A stretch of 64,000 nucleotides of DNA from Cellulophaga sp. L1A9. Lineage in GTDB: Bacteria; Bacteroidota; Bacteroidia; Flavobacteriales; Flavobacteriaceae. The notes beneath the pieces were generated by a model, which worked only from the letters and a program-made list of their open reading frames with translations, did not search any database and was not told the origin of the DNA. A program made the translations under genes and the position numbers. The stretch spans positions 4,526,001 through 4,590,000 of the forward strand of contig NZ_CP047027.1 of the NCBI RefSeq assembly GCF_009797025.1, read 5' to 3'. This document shows positions 27,292-38,270 of the stretch, piece after piece (position 1 is the first letter of the stretch; the number at the start of each line of letters is the position of its first letter).

Positions 27292-28194
27292 TTAAATACT
27301 AAGGTTCACGGCCCACCAAACTTCATAATCCTGGGGTACTAAAGGTCGGTAGCTTTGAAAACCTTGATCGGCAATTTTAAGTCCGACAATTTCATTTTTA
27401 TCATCCCGTACATAACTTATAAAAACAAACGAATGTCCATAAGGGTCTAGTTTTTTAACGTCTACGCCTTTTACTACTAGTTCATAGTCTTCCTTATAAC
27501 GCCAAACTTGCACGAGTGCTCCAGGTCTTAATTGGCCACTCCAGATTCCTGAAGTATCTACCAATGTTCCCATACCAGCATAAGCAATAGCACCAGCGTT
27601 GCCTTTACCTCTATATTCTTCTGGAAGGCTTCGCCACTCCGGTTTTGTATCAGAAGCGGAAACGTAAAGCAAATCAAATACCTGTTTAGATGTGTAGCGT
27701 TTTGAGGCCATATGGTCTGGTAAATCTTGATAAGGCAAATGACCATGAACTTCTTTGTATGCTTGTTCAAAACGGTGTTTGCTTACAGAAAGGCAATGTC
27801 CTCCAGGCTCCTTATTCTGGCTGGTTAGATAATTCTCTACAATTTTTTCTGCAACTGGACTTTTAATTTCTAAAATATTAGGCCTTGTAAATTCTGGAAT
27901 TAGAACAGCCTCCGGCAAAATTTCGTTCGCTTTAGTAATAGTGCCTTTGTGTATTATGGAATCTAATGGATGAAGTGGAACTGATGTTTCTAGTTCAAGT
28001 TTCAGGTTAATATTGGTATGGTCATCAAAACCATATTTCTGTTCTGAAGTTCTTGTCGTATTTTGATGAGAACCTGAAGAATTTTTTCCCTGTTTAGTCT
28101 GTTTGGTAGCCGTACACCCCAATAGCATGAGACCTATAAAAGCGAAACCAATACTAGATTTTTTTAGTACTATTTTTAAAGGGGTACTTTTCAT
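27292..28194 (-). CDS. lipoprotein, possible NlpC/CHAP-like amidase
   Basis: This 300-residue lipoprotein (GLMLLGCTATKQ) has a low-complexity linker (about 30-70). Its globular domain contains GGHCLSVSKHRFEQAYKEVH, then RPGALVQVWRYKEDYELVV, then DPYGHSFVFISYVRDDKNEI and GLKIADQGFQ. Cys in the first and His in the third segment match the order of papain-like amidases, and the GALVQVW...GHSFVFI pairing is typical of that fold. No close family came to mind. It sits upstream of and parallel to the peptidase at 26407, suggesting a pair acting on the cell wall or periplasmic peptides (inference). Confidence 0.45.
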   Translation of the reverse strand: MKSTPLKIVLKKSSIGFAFIGLMLLGCTATKQTKQGKNSSGSHQNTTRTSEQKYGFDDHTNINLKLELETSVPLHPLDSIIHKGTITKANEILPEAVLIPEFTRPNILEIKSPVAEKIVENYLTSQNKEPGGHCLSVSKHRFEQAYKEVHGHLPYQDLPDHMASKRYTSKQVFDLLYVSASDTKPEWRSLPEEYRGKGNAGAIAYAGMGTLVDTSGIWSGQLRPGALVQVWRYKEDYELVVKGVDVKKLDPYGHSFVFISYVRDDKNEIVGLKIADQGFQSYRPLVPQDYEVWWAVNLSI

Positions 28195-28720
28195 TTCTTA
28201 AGCTTGTATGTACCTTATTTGTTGGTTTAGTAAAAATTACTAACACAACTACAAAGGTAACACAATTACAGAATTTCAAGGAGCGCAAATTGACTTAAAA
28301 ATCTATGAATAGATAAGGAATACAACTTGCTTTTATTCAGGTGCGCTACCCATTTTCTCGTCTCCTAATTGCTACTTTTCATTAAAGGTCATTACATGCA
28401 ACTTATTTTAAAATACAACACAAAAAATAGGTCGGGAAATTGGTCTAGAAATCCACTTTCAAAAAAAGCTCCTTCTGATTTATAGAAAGCTACCCAACCT
28501 ATAAAAATTTTATATACAAATTAACGTATTTTAAGAATTGTCTATCGCATTAAAGCTTATTTTTGCCGCCTTAAAATAATTATCAAGAATCTCAAAAAAG
28601 GAGATAGCAACCTGCAATAACGAGCAAGGTGCTAAATAGATAAGCCAATTATTTGGAACAAATGTTAATTCATATTTCTATTTATTTGCTGCTATTTCCT
28701 TTTTTAAAGTATACAATAAG
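28195..28720. other. 526-bp gap, no gene recognised
   Basis: Only short open frames occur here, the longest following an ATG at about 28396 and giving 29 codons. A short inverted repeat TAGTAA-TTACTA lies near 28230, within the minus-strand promoter region of the 28194 gene. Nothing else supports a gene. Confidence 0.5.
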
Positions 28721-30022
28721 ATGGCACATAAAAAAGAACGTATTCCAAAATTTTCAGCACTAATCCCCCTATTCGTATTCGTTTTTACGTTTTTAGGTGT
28801 TGGAATCTATCAAAATGATTTCTATGCCTTACCTGCTCCTATAGCCGTTATTGTAGGTATTATCGTTGCATTTTTACTATTTAAACAAACGATGCAATCA
28901 AAAATAAATACTTTATTAAAAGGCTGCGGTGATGATAAAATATTAACCATGTGCCTTATCTATTTATTGGCGGGTGCATTCGCAGCGATAACTAATGAAA
29001 CAGGAAGTGTGGCTGCCATCGTAAATCTTGGTTTGGATTATATTGCGATTCAATATATTTATGTAGGCATCTTTATTATTGCCAGCTTCCTATCGGTTTC
29101 TACGGGAACTTCTGTAGGTGCTATTGTGGCATTAGCGCCCATTGTGGTAGGTTTTGCTGATAAAAGTGGTGCAGATTTAGCTATTTTATGCGGCGCATTA
29201 TTAGGAGGTAGTATGTTTGGTGACAACTTATCAGTTATATCAGATACTACCATAGCCGCAACACAATCACTAGGCTGCAAAATGAGTGATAAGTTTAAAC
29301 AGAATATTAAAATTGCCGTCCCTGCAGCGCTATTTACAATTGCTATTTTAGTTTTTCAGGGATTGGGGTTAAAATCTGACGAAACAGAAACCGTTGCCTA
29401 TAGTTATTCTATTGTGAAAATTGTTCCCTACTTGCTCGTAATTATTCTTTCTATTGTTGGTGTGAATGTATTTGTAACCTTACTACTAGGTACTATTTTC
29501 GCGGGACTTTTAGGAGTTCTTTATGGCGATTTTACATTGATCGCTTCTACAAAAATTGCGTACGTTGGTTTTACAAATATGACCGAAATCTTCTTATTGT
29601 CTTTGCTCACCGGAGGATTAGCGGCATTGGTTGAAAAAAATGGCGGTATCGATTTTATATTAGTCAACATTAAAAAAAGAATTAAAAACAAAAAATCAGC
29701 CCAATTAGGAATCGCAAGCTTAGTGAGTACTATAAATATGGCTATTGCCAATAATACCGTATCTATTATTATTGCTGGGCCTATTGCAAAAACTATAAAT
29801 GACGAGTATGCTTTAGATAACAAAAAAACAGCTTCTATTTTAGATATATTTGCTTGCATTGTGCAAGGCTTGTTGCCGTATGGTGCGCAAGTATTGATGA
29901 TCCTTAGTTTTTCAAAAGGAAGAATAGATTATTTAGATTTGGTAGCTAATACCTGGTACTTATTATTGCTATTTATCTATACCATAGCTTTTATAAGCTT
30001 TAGACCTTTACAGAAAAGATAG
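28721..30022 (+). CDS. Na+/H+ antiporter, NhaC family
   Basis: The 433-residue protein has about eleven membrane helices and conserved NhaC-type stretches: GAFAAITNETGSVAAIVNLG, SVSTGTSVGAIVALAPI, GGSMFGDNLSVISDTTIAAT. The last carries the Asp residues expected for ion exchange. It should exchange sodium for protons at the inner membrane, common in marine bacteria. The following reductase gene starts about 110 bp downstream on the same strand without obvious functional link. Confidence 0.85.
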   Translation: MAHKKERIPKFSALIPLFVFVFTFLGVGIYQNDFYALPAPIAVIVGIIVAFLLFKQTMQSKINTLLKGCGDDKILTMCLIYLLAGAFAAITNETGSVAAIVNLGLDYIAIQYIYVGIFIIASFLSVSTGTSVGAIVALAPIVVGFADKSGADLAILCGALLGGSMFGDNLSVISDTTIAATQSLGCKMSDKFKQNIKIAVPAALFTIAILVFQGLGLKSDETETVAYSYSIVKIVPYLLVIILSIVGVNVFVTLLLGTIFAGLLGVLYGDFTLIASTKIAYVGFTNMTEIFLLSLLTGGLAALVEKNGGIDFILVNIKKRIKNKKSAQLGIASLVSTINMAIANNTVSIIIAGPIAKTINDEYALDNKKTASILDIFACIVQGLLPYGAQVLMILSFSKGRIDYLDLVANTWYLLLLFIYTIAFISFRPLQKR

Positions 30023-30049
30023 TGATGATGGGCTTCCGCTACGCTTTGA

Positions 30050-32161
<2,112 letters not shown>

Positions 32162-32199
32162 AATGGGGTTTTGCTTATGTTCCATTATAAAAACCACAT

Positions 32200-32236
32200 C
32201 GGCTACATATCATTGTTTTTATGTAGCGAATTTTTT
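32200..32236 (+). terminator. rho-independent terminator after fadH-like gene
   Basis: A stem CTACATA/TATGTAG extended by CG/CG, with one bulged G, is followed by six T. The remaining bases to 32493 hold nothing recognised. Confidence 0.6.
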
Positions 32237-32492
32237 CCCAAACAGACAGGTGACAATACCTGAACCTAGTCCTTTCCGTAACATTACACGATTAGAAAAG
32301 TCTGCCTTAGAATATTTGCCTCGATTATAAAGTTCTTTTAACGATTGCCTACAGAACTTGATATTTTATTTTAAAACTGTTCGTCTACGCTATTCTTCCA
32401 TCCAATAGCATTAAAACCGTATACTATTGGAGTCTTTTGTTGCGATGCATCATAAATTAAAAATAGCTTTTAAATATCTTTCCTCTTCAACC

Positions 32493-33836
32493 CTATTCTG
32501 TTTTCGGAAGGGTAAAGTAAAATGTAGTACCTATCCCCTCTTCGCTTTCCAACCAAATAGATCCTTTATAAAAAGTGATGATTTTTTTTACGATTGACAA
32601 CCCTATCCCTGAAGAAGAACCCGTACTTTCCAATTTGGTAAAGACTTTAAATATTCGTTCAAAATAATCTGATTTAATTCCGACCCCGTTGTCTTTAACA
32701 AAAAACTCAAAACAGTCATCCTTTTCAAGACATCCAACGGAAACTACTCCGTGTTCTTTATCATTATAGTTTATGCCATTTTGAATTAAGTTTTGAAATA
32801 CTTGCTTAAATTTCCAGGCATTTCCATAAAAACTAGGTAAGTTTTCTTGAACGGTAATTTTTACAGTAGAAGGAATTAAGATCGTTTGCAAAACCTCGTC
32901 AATAATCAAATTAAAATTAATTTGTGCATCTTGAGATTCCATTCTATCGATAGTCGAATAGTCTAAAATTCCTTTGATTAAAAAATCCATTTTCTCTACA
33001 TTAAACAATACTTGGTTTAAAGGGGTCAAGAAATCTTCTCCCAATGCTTCCTTATGATCGTCCATAAACCAGCCGACTAAGGTGTGAATATTTATAAGCG
33101 GTGCTTTTAAATCATGAGACACCACATGAGCATATTCATTTAATGCCTGATTTTGGATGGATAGGTTTTGTAATAACTCTTCTTTTTTCCTTTCCTGTGC
33201 TTTTATATGTTCCTCATTTTCTTTTCTCTGAATTACATTAACAAGCATGTTTGCAAAAACAAAAAGAATTTCCTGTTCATTATCTGCATACTTATTAATT
33301 TTATGCACAGCGTCAAAACCAATAAACCCAATTAATTCATTGTTTTTTATTTTTGGGATGGCAATCAAACTTTTAATGCCTTGAGGTTCTAAAATAGCCC
33401 GTAATCCATGCTCACCATCATCAGGTAATAGACTCACATCTTCAATATAAAAAGCCGCTCCTTTTTTGTGTGCCTCTACCCATTGGGTGATATACTCAAT
33501 AGGGATATCTTTTAAGTTATCTATCTCTGGATCAATACCTTCTGCACACCATTCGTACGTATTTGTTGCAGTATTATTTATAAAATCATAAGAAAAAATA
33601 TAACTTCTATCTGAGCTTACAAATTCACCAATCTGCTTTAAGGATTCTCTGATTAGTTTATCAATATCTGATAAATCTGAGTTAATATATTGTGTAGAAA
33701 TACTAATTAATAAGTCCTGAAAACGCAGTTGACGTTCAATGATTTTATCCTTTTCTAATTTTTTTAAATCACTTTCTTGATCACTTTCATGCATTGCGGA
33801 AAGCTTGTTGGTAGTATCTGGCTGTTGTTTTTTCAT
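32493..33836 (-). CDS. soluble GAF-domain sensor histidine kinase
   Basis: The 447-residue protein has no membrane helix. A GAF domain covers about 40-200, a short coiled coil about 205-230, the HisKA box YAHVVSHDLKAPLINI has the phospho-accepting His at 241, and the ATPase part has N (NLIQNGINYND), G1 (DNGVGIKS) and G2 (GSSSGIGLSIVKKI) motifs. It resembles phytochrome-like or GAF kinases of Bacteroidota that sense cytosolic signals. No response regulator is adjacent, so its partner lies elsewhere. Confidence 0.9.
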   Translation of the reverse strand: MKKQQPDTTNKLSAMHESDQESDLKKLEKDKIIERQLRFQDLLISISTQYINSDLSDIDKLIRESLKQIGEFVSSDRSYIFSYDFINNTATNTYEWCAEGIDPEIDNLKDIPIEYITQWVEAHKKGAAFYIEDVSLLPDDGEHGLRAILEPQGIKSLIAIPKIKNNELIGFIGFDAVHKINKYADNEQEILFVFANMLVNVIQRKENEEHIKAQERKKEELLQNLSIQNQALNEYAHVVSHDLKAPLINIHTLVGWFMDDHKEALGEDFLTPLNQVLFNVEKMDFLIKGILDYSTIDRMESQDAQINFNLIIDEVLQTILIPSTVKITVQENLPSFYGNAWKFKQVFQNLIQNGINYNDKEHGVVSVGCLEKDDCFEFFVKDNGVGIKSDYFERIFKVFTKLESTGSSSGIGLSIVKKIITFYKGSIWLESEEGIGTTFYFTLPKTE

Positions 33837-34210
33837 TCGACTTTTAGGAATTATATCGTGTAAAATGGAAATCCTTTTTGTAAGATACTATTTACATTGA
33901 TATTACAAAAATTAAGGTCTAAAAAACATTTTTAAAGTCGCTAATTATTTTAGGTGTTTTCCTAACTATTCGCTTTAATTAATGCCGCTATGGACCCGAA
34001 AACTAGATTGGAACTTCATAAATATAAGGAGATTTCCTTTCCAAATATTTCAAGTATAGCTAGTTTTTACATCGTATTGAACCTAAACTAAGAGAGTGTC
34101 CTAAGTATTAAAAAACATATTTGTAAGAAAAAACAATCATTACTACTGCTTTCACAACAAAAATGATAAAGTATTCAATGCTATTCGTATCTTTTCTAAA
34201 ATTATATATA

Positions 34211-36271
34211 ATGGAAAAAATATTTTCTATAAATAGGCATTTCTTCTTTTCTATTATTTTCGTTTTAATTAGCGGTTGTAATCTTCTAGCTCAATCAGAA
34301 AAAAGTACACTTACAAAAATAAAAGAATTGCGTTCTAATCATGATTTTGAGCCCCAAAATCATGATTACATAGATTTACTTCTTGAACTAGCAAAAGCAC
34401 AAATTCGTACACATCCAGATAGTACCGCTATTTTACTCAAAGAAGGGTATACCTTAAGTCTAAAAGCAAAATATAGAGCAGGGGAAAGTAGAGCCCTATC
34501 TACCTATGGTTATTTTTATTTTGAAAAGGGTGAAATTGAAAAGGCTTATGAGTATAATATGAAGGCACTAAAAGTTGCAAATACATATAACTTAACTAGA
34601 GAAAAATTAAAGGCCTTAAATAACATGGGCCTAGACTTTTGGTTGCAAGGCAAAGTAGCGCTAGCCCTCACTAAATTTTTAGAAGCATTGGCTGTAGCAA
34701 AAGAAAATAATGACATCGATATGATGGTTAGTATTAATGTTAATATTGCCAATATATATAGTGAAAATGAGGATTTCGAAACTGCCTTGACTTTTCTTAA
34801 AATTGCTCAAAAATTAAATATTGAAAACCATAATAACGAAATAGTAGCGTACACGCAAATAAACATGGCTTCTGCATACTCTGAAATAGGAGATTACGCA
34901 GAAGCAAACCGTCTGGTTGACAAAAGTATTGCATATTTTGAAAAAGAAAATTTAATAGATTGGATGTCTCATGGTTACGAACAAAAAGGATCTATTGCGC
35001 TAAGGCAGAAAAACTATGAAGAGGCTATAACATGGCTAAGCAAGTCTGAAGAAATGTGCGATAAAATAGGCTTTAGTTATGGATATACGGTAGTTTATAA
35101 TGCCCTTGCAGAATGTAATTTAGGGCTTAAAAACCTAGATGTAGCTGAAGAATACGCTTTAAAAGGATTAAAAATATCAACCGAGTTAGAGATTGCACTA
35201 AGCATAAAAGATTCAAATTTAATTCTGTCTAAAATATATCATGCAAAAGGGCAAAATGATTTGGCCTATACCTACCAAGCTACTTACTTAGAACTGTATG
35301 AAAAAGAGTCTACGGAGAAATTTAAAAAAGGTCTTGGTATTCTACGTAGTAAAACGGAATTTGAGAACCAGAAAAAGGTATTAATAGAAAAACAGCAAAA
35401 GGCAATAGCAAAGCAAAAAAACTATGTTTATATCGCTATAGCTGCACTATTAATAGTTTCTATATTTTTAGTTTTAATTTATAGAACGAATAAACTTCAA
35501 AAAAAATACAACAAAAAACTACAAGAGAAACAAGAAACTTTACTTACGCGTGAAGTACAATTAAGTGAATCTAATAAAACTAAAAATAAACTATTCTCAA
35601 TCATAGCTCATGATTTAAAAGGACCTATAAGCTCCTTTTATATGCTTATGAAAATGTCTTCCAATGAATCTATTAGTAAAGAAGATTATAATACTTTATT
35701 TCCCAAAGCCTTACGAGATATTCAGGGTATTTCTGAAATGTTGAATAATCTTTTAATATGGGCTAGAACACAAATGGAAGGAATAGTACTAAAACCCACA
35801 AACATAGATATTTCTACAATTTTTAAAAGTACTATTTCTGTATTGAGTCCTTTGGCTCAGGAGAAAGAAATTAGCATTAGCAATACAGTACCTGAAAACA
35901 CCATTAGTTATAGCGATAAAAATCATCTAAATATTATTATACGAAACCTTATAAGTAACGCTATTAAGTTTACCAACCCGAAAGGTGAAATTCGTATCCA
36001 TGTAATAGAAAAAGATAATGAGCTGCAAGTAGAAGTTGTAGATAATGGTGTTGGAATGGATTTAGAAACACAAGCTATGCTTTTCGAAAAAAAGCATATG
36101 AAATCAACGTACGGTACCAACAACGAAAAAGGAACAGGTTTGGGCCTTTCTATATGTAAAGACATGGTAGCGAACAATGGCGGTAGATTATGGGTATCTA
36201 GTATTAAAAATCAAGGAACCTCTATCTTTTTTACGATTCCAGGAAAATTAGATAATGACATGACTGTTTGA
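34211..36271 (+). CDS. TPR-containing sensor histidine kinase
   Basis: With ATG 34211 the protein has 686 residues: a signal peptide (FVLISGCNLLAQ), six to seven TPR units in the periplasm (about 70-360, GYFYFEKGEIEKAYEYNMKA), a coiled coil, one membrane helix (about 405-425, YVYIAIAALLIVSIFLVLIY), HisKA (LFSIIAHDLKGPISSF) and HATPase_c (NLISNAIKFTNP, DNGVGMDLE, GTGLGLSICKDM). No DNA-binding domain follows. An upstream ATG at 34163 only adds residues before the signal peptide. No regulator gene is adjacent. Confidence 0.9.
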   Translation: MEKIFSINRHFFFSIIFVLISGCNLLAQSEKSTLTKIKELRSNHDFEPQNHDYIDLLLELAKAQIRTHPDSTAILLKEGYTLSLKAKYRAGESRALSTYGYFYFEKGEIEKAYEYNMKALKVANTYNLTREKLKALNNMGLDFWLQGKVALALTKFLEALAVAKENNDIDMMVSINVNIANIYSENEDFETALTFLKIAQKLNIENHNNEIVAYTQINMASAYSEIGDYAEANRLVDKSIAYFEKENLIDWMSHGYEQKGSIALRQKNYEEAITWLSKSEEMCDKIGFSYGYTVVYNALAECNLGLKNLDVAEEYALKGLKISTELEIALSIKDSNLILSKIYHAKGQNDLAYTYQATYLELYEKESTEKFKKGLGILRSKTEFENQKKVLIEKQQKAIAKQKNYVYIAIAALLIVSIFLVLIYRTNKLQKKYNKKLQEKQETLLTREVQLSESNKTKNKLFSIIAHDLKGPISSFYMLMKMSSNESISKEDYNTLFPKALRDIQGISEMLNNLLIWARTQMEGIVLKPTNIDISTIFKSTISVLSPLAQEKEISISNTVPENTISYSDKNHLNIIIRNLISNAIKFTNPKGEIRIHVIEKDNELQVEVVDNGVGMDLETQAMLFEKKHMKSTYGTNNEKGTGLGLSICKDMVANNGGRLWVSSIKNQGTSIFFTIPGKLDNDMTV

Positions 36272-36835
36272 TGTTTCTTAAGAGGAACCTATAAATGCCT
36301 TCTAGTTAAATGACAAATAATACACTCCCCATGTTCCTCATCATTATTTAGTTTTTAAGGCTATGATAAAAAATGCATGACCTGGCGCTGTTTTACGATT
36401 TACCTTCTTATGATAAAAAATAAGTACCTCTTTTTTAGTTCTAAAAAAAGATCTTCCAACTAGTGTTAATTACCCTAAATACCCCAAATTGAAATTTGCA
36501 ATACCACATTATAAAATAGGCTTGTAAATAGCGAAATTTAAGGATAGTTAAAATAACGGTTATATTTTGAATAAAGACAAAAAATATTACCAATAAATAA
36601 GAATAATTAAATAAATTAACTTTTAAGTTGAGAACAACGAAAAGGGTGCTTAGAATTTAAATTTGACGCTGAAATATCTTTGATTTTTCTACAGTGAACT
36701 TTAGTAAAAAAAGTATATTTGGTAAGGAATTTAACTCAGACTACAGTTTAAGAAGGTAACCTGCTATAAAATTAAAAAGATAAGGGTTACTCTTTTAAAC
36801 CTTAAGTAGTCATTCAACTTTTAGAATCATAAATT
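36272..36835. other. 564-bp gap, no gene recognised
   Basis: The stretch is very AT-rich, and no open frame with family-like sequence was seen on either strand. It probably holds the promoter of the beta-barrel gene at 36836 and the decay or leader sequence after the kinase. Confidence 0.45.
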
Positions 36836-37696
36836 ATGAAAAATTCAATTATTTTATTTTCAGCTTTTTTAATAAGCGTTGTGTCTTATGGGCAATTACA
36901 AGTGTCAGCGAGTACGGGGTATGCAGTACCTAGTGCCGGCATGAAATTGGGAACAACAATGACGGAAACCGAAACGGAAAACTCTTATGGTAGTTTTGGG
37001 GAAGGTGTCAATGTACAATTGAGAGGTACTTATTTTTTTAAGAACTCATTAGGTATAGATGTAAGCCTTGGATATCTTAATGGGACAGACCAAGATATAT
37101 CTGTTGTAAATACATCTACTGAAGAAAGAGATGCTATTGCTAGAGCACGTGCTTTTGGAGCAGCAGTTTCTTTAGCGTATAAATTTAACGATAATGTATA
37201 TGGCCGTCTTGGGGCTTTATTAAAAGTAGCAGGAAAAACAGAAGCTGTGGTTTATAGTAAATCTACTTTTTCAGATGCGCAAGCCGCTGGATTAGGCTTA
37301 CCTTCTGGATCATATTCTGAAACTAATTACAAAGAAGATTTTCACGGACATTTTCCTTTAGGATTAGTTGCAGCCCTTGGGTACAACTATGATATAAATT
37401 CTAATTTCAGCATTTTTGCTGAAGCAGAATATTACGGAATTAGCTTAAAACGTAAGGATTCTGAAATTACAGAATTTAATACTGATATTGTTACACCTGA
37501 TGGTAACGTAGCGGTTGCAGGTTTTAATTCTTTAGATAACTTGCCTGATGGTTTTAATAAAACTACAACATTTGTAGACACTTTATCTGATGATGAAACT
37601 GATGAAACAAAAGTATTATCGCAAAAAGTCCCTTACTCTTCTTTCGGTATTAACTTTGGTATCACGTACAAATTCAAGCCTTCTAATAAAGAATAA
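36836..37696 (+). CDS. outer-membrane beta-barrel protein
   Basis: The 286-residue protein starts with a signal peptide (ILFSAFLISVVSYGQ). Alternating hydrophobic strands with aromatic ends follow (GINFGITYKFK at the end, GVNVQLRGTYFF, VAALGYNYDINSNFSIFAEAE), as in the OmpA/OmpX-like barrel families. An acidic loop (TLSDDETDETK) precedes the last strands. It stands alone with its own terminator. Function beyond a surface barrel is unknown. Confidence 0.75.
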   Translation: MKNSIILFSAFLISVVSYGQLQVSASTGYAVPSAGMKLGTTMTETETENSYGSFGEGVNVQLRGTYFFKNSLGIDVSLGYLNGTDQDISVVNTSTEERDAIARARAFGAAVSLAYKFNDNVYGRLGALLKVAGKTEAVVYSKSTFSDAQAAGLGLPSGSYSETNYKEDFHGHFPLGLVAALGYNYDINSNFSIFAEAEYYGISLKRKDSEITEFNTDIVTPDGNVAVAGFNSLDNLPDGFNKTTTFVDTLSDDETDETKVLSQKVPYSSFGINFGITYKFKPSNKE

Positions 37697-37740
37697 GCAT
37701 TCAAAAAAACATATTAGCCGAAGGCGTATTGAAATACAAA

Positions 37741-37771
37741 ACCTGTTAAAAGTAAAATTTTAACAGGTTTT
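37741..37771 (+). terminator. rho-independent terminator after barrel gene
   Basis: A perfect stem ACCTGTTAAAA/TTTTAACAGGT with a 7-base loop is followed by TTTTTA, 45 bp after the stop codon at 37696. Confidence 0.85.
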
Positions 37772-37991
37772 TACTTTTATAATTACAGCTTGCCTTGTGC
37801 TGCTTTATCCTTAGTGTTCTAACCCATTTTAAAAAGAAACATCAATTATAGTGTGCTCCTTAATATAGTCTTCTTTATAAATCTCTGCTAAAAACAAATC
37901 TTTCATCACAAATTAAATACTTCTTAAGCCAATACCAATAAAGGATTAGGTACGCTTATAGTTTCTTATAAAGGCAGAATGCGAAAACTAA

Positions 37992-38165
37992 TTAATTCCC
38001 ATCCTTCTTCTTATTTCGTCTCCACAGAATATAAAAGATAAGCATTAGTATAGGCATAACAATATACATAATGACATCAAACGGACTTGAAAGATCAATA
38101 GGATTATTGTCATCCGGATTTTGGGTACCAAAAGGAATTTGAAATAAATAGTGCATGTTTAACAT
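37992..38165 (-). CDS. small conserved membrane protein (57 residues)
   Basis: A short frame from ATG 38165 (or 38156) reads MLNMHYLFQIPFGTQNPDDN, then LSSPFDVIMYIVMPILMLIF and ends in WRRNKKKDGN. It has one membrane helix with a basic C-terminal end. I recall near-identical small proteins across Flavobacteria, sometimes mislabelled adenylosuccinate synthetase; the conserved part is IPFGTxNPDD. Function unknown. It lies downstream of the YbbP-like gene in the opposite flow of coordinates but on the same strand. Confidence 0.7.
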   Translation of the reverse strand: MLNMHYLFQIPFGTQNPDDNNPIDLSSPFDVIMYIVMPILMLIFYILWRRNKKKDGN

Positions 38166-38270
38166 AGTTTTTCTTTTAAATGACTTCTATACAAGGTAAG
38201 TACTTATTCGTATTTTACATCTAAATTTCATAGCCCTGTATCGTTTTTATTGGCACTAATATATAGCCTC

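Noticed and set aside
29059..29280. Minus-strand ORFs opposite the NhaC gene and other long genes
   Set aside because: They mirror strongly conserved membrane-protein coding and show no family sequence or start signals.
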